Origin: Pseudomonadota bacterium
GTDB lineage: Bacteria; Pseudomonadota; Gammaproteobacteria; Steroidobacterales; JBCBZW01
Direction of reading: 5' to 3'
Length of the DNA stretch: 64,000 nt
Assembly (NCBI GenBank): GCA_039193195.1
Contig: JBCCWS010000008.1
Span: 1-64,000 of the forward strand
Shown here: piece after piece, positions 62,770 through 64,000 of the stretch
How the letters are laid out: every line of letters starts with the position of its first letter
How positions within the stretch are numbered: position 1 is the first letter of the stretch
Notes under the pieces: generated by a model
What the model was told of the DNA's origin: nothing
Databases searched by the model: none
What the model saw: the letters and a program-made list of their open reading frames with translations, nothing else
Translations under genes and position numbers: made by a program

Positions 62770-63796
62770 TCATCGACCCGCGCTCACCATCGCCGTGCTG
62801 GTGGCAGGCCTGTGGACCTTGCTCGCCAGCAGCACCTTCGAGGACAGCGACCCAGACACACGCGCTAGGGTGAGCTTCGCCGTCAGCACCAGCCTCGCAC
62901 CCTTGACCTTGGAAGACGGTACCGTCGAGTCCGTGGCCATGAACCTGCGCGTAGCCGGCGACTACGAGGACGATCTCGGCGACCCCATTACCATAGAGCG
63001 CAACAACCTCACCATCGACGTCTCCACCACCTTCGATCTGTCGGTGAACGCGGTTGACGGCGAGGATAACCTCGGCAGCGATGAGATCGACTTCGGCACC
63101 GCCTTCGAGGTGCTGCTCGATATCGACCAGGACCCGGACCAAGGCCAGTTCTCGGTGATCATCGACGGCACCACCACCCTGCTCACGGTGGAGAACGACG
63201 GCTTCACCATCGAAACCACTGGCAGCGACACCATCAGCCGCGACTTCGATGACTTCCGAGCCGCCATAGAGGATGAAGATGAGGACGAGCCCGACGAGGT
63301 ACGCCTGTCAGCCGCCGCCTACGCTTTCGTGCCTCTCGCCCTGCAGATCGCGCGCATCGCAGAGGAGTTCGCCGACGACATCGAGTTCAACGCGGAAACG
63401 CTCGAAGGCATGAACCTCAACGAATCCCTGACCCTCACCTGCAGTAACAGCGGTGGCGAGCGGGTGATCATCTGGACTCAGGACGCCTCGGGCACCGGCG
63501 AAGGTGAAGTAGGTGCTGGCGACAGCTTCGAGCTGCGGGTTGAGAGCTGCTTTGACAGCCAGCTGAGCCGTTTTTTGGACGGGGTGATCACGTTGACAGA
63601 CTACATTCCGATCGACGAGGACGCCGCGGAGCGCAGCTTTGGCGCGAGCCTCGATCTGGCTCAGCTGTTCATCAGCGAGGAAGAGGTCAACGTGGGCACC
63701 AACGCCTCCAGTACATCACCGCGAGTCGACGGCATTGTGATCGTGCGCTACGACGAGATAGAGATCGAAGTGGTGACCGATGAGGACACGTTCTAA
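62753..63796 (+). CDS. Acidic secreted protein, unknown
   Basis: This 347-residue protein begins at ATG 62753 with GAGAGAG upstream and has an N-terminal signal-like helix (about 9-27). The mature part is strongly acidic: many Asp/Glu pairs (FEDSDPDTRA, DIDQDPDQGQ, AIEDEDEDEPDE). It looks beta-rich with two Cys (LTCSNSG, VESCFDS). No family is recognised. The high acid content might favour binding of Ca or other cations, but no EF-hand loop is clear. It overlaps the VanZ-like gene, so the two may be translated together. Confidence 0.7.
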   Translation: MPHLRDHRPALTIAVLVAGLWTLLASSTFEDSDPDTRARVSFAVSTSLAPLTLEDGTVESVAMNLRVAGDYEDDLGDPITIERNNLTIDVSTTFDLSVNAVDGEDNLGSDEIDFGTAFEVLLDIDQDPDQGQFSVIIDGTTTLLTVENDGFTIETTGSDTISRDFDDFRAAIEDEDEDEPDEVRLSAAAYAFVPLALQIARIAEEFADDIEFNAETLEGMNLNESLTLTCSNSGGERVIIWTQDASGTGEGEVGAGDSFELRVESCFDSQLSRFLDGVITLTDYIPIDEDAAERSFGASLDLAQLFISEEEVNVGTNASSTSPRVDGIVIVRYDEIEIEVVTDEDTF

Positions 63797-63846
63797 CGCC
63801 CGCTGCGGATGGCTCGAGAACGGCCTCCGGGGCCGCCGGCTACCGC

Positions 63847-64000
63847 TCAGAGCAGCTGCAGGTACGGCATGATCGCCTCGCGAAGGGCACTACTCGCAGC
63901 CGCGAGCGTCCAGCCGACAACCGAACCAGCTAACACATCCGAGGGGTAATGTAACCCGAGTACCGGGCGCGAGAGCCCGACTAGTATGGCGAAGGGAATC
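63847..64000 (-). CDS. PAP2-family phosphatase, C-terminal part
   Basis: The gene runs off the right edge, leaving only the last 50 codons, which end at the TGA at 63847-63849. The visible segment contains LSRPVLGLHYPSDVLAG, the final PAP2 motif (SRxxxGxHxxxD) with the catalytic His and Asp, followed by the last membrane helix. PAP2 enzymes remove phosphate from lipids such as phosphatidate or undecaprenyl pyrophosphate. The active-site half is intact here. It faces the acidic-protein gene tail to tail, 50 bp apart. Confidence 0.8.
   Translation of the reverse strand, partial: IPFAILVGLSRPVLGLHYPSDVLAGSVVGWTLAAASSALREAIMPYLQLL

Overview
The window is GC-rich, densely coded DNA from a Pseudomonadota bacterium, most probably a gammaproteobacterium. 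The evidence is the Gram-negative envelope genes (lipoproteins, OmpA-type, TolQ-type and HlyD-type proteins), the sigma-54 regulation, the NAD-linked formate dehydrogenase and the XoxF-type methanol dehydrogenase cluster. No rRNA, tRNA, CRISPR array or phage module was seen. The only mobile element recognised is a 165-bp MITE-like element at 1241-1405.

Region 1 (148-16495) is the least familiar. Genes on the minus strand from about 14918 down to 1402 are closely packed, some overlapping by 4 bp. In order they encode a Ser/Ala/Gln-rich lipoprotein, a second lipoprotein, a membrane Ser/Thr kinase, an FHA-PEGA-sulfatase-modifying-factor-like protein, a small acidic membrane protein, a TolQ/ExbB/MotA-type channel, an actin-fold/FHA protein and two VWA proteins. 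The VWA proteins have a TolR/ExbD-like membrane helix with a buried Asp. After the MITE comes an OmpA-type protein. I read this as a kinase- and FHA-linked, possibly proton-driven envelope machine. Two small lipoproteins follow on the other strand.

Region 2 (16497-25564) holds a TonB-domain TPR protein, an M48 protease, a rhomboid protease, a divergent Fpg/Nei glycosylase and ATP-dependent DNA ligase pair, a GT4 glycosyltransferase, an enoyl-CoA hydratase-like protein and a small winged-helix regulator.

Region 3 (25742-33617) is a single minus-strand operon: a small membrane ORF, an HlyD-type adaptor, a MacB/LolD-type ATPase, two FtsX/MacB permeases, a sigma-54 response regulator and its histidine kinase. 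A near-consensus sigma-54 promoter sits just upstream, with repeated GTCCG/CGGAC half-sites about 110-150 bp further up, so the regulator probably controls its own operon.

Region 4 (33762-43867) holds a secreted protein, phosphoglycolate phosphatase, a formate dehydrogenase operon (fdsB with a fused fdsG domain, fdsA, a small conserved protein and fdhD), then a cytochrome b561, a zinc metallohydrolase and a SoxYZ-like carrier of the type linked to quinoprotein dehydrogenases.

Region 5 (43918-50914) holds MaiA, a large BNR/sortilin-like secreted protein, a beta-helix protein, an alpha/beta hydrolase and an HExxH protein.

Region 6 (51136-64000) is a lanthanide-type methanol oxidation locus. 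A minus-strand operon moxR-mxaS-mxaA-mxaC-mxaK-mxaL diverges from a small secreted Cys protein, xoxF (with the Asp-Tyr-Asp lanthanide signature) and xoxJ. An OFA-family transporter, a VanZ-like protein, an acidic secreted protein and the end of a PAP2 phosphatase follow. With the formate dehydrogenase, this gives part of a methanol-to-CO2 oxidation route. No XoxG-type c cytochrome, PQQ synthesis genes or formaldehyde oxidation genes are in the window.
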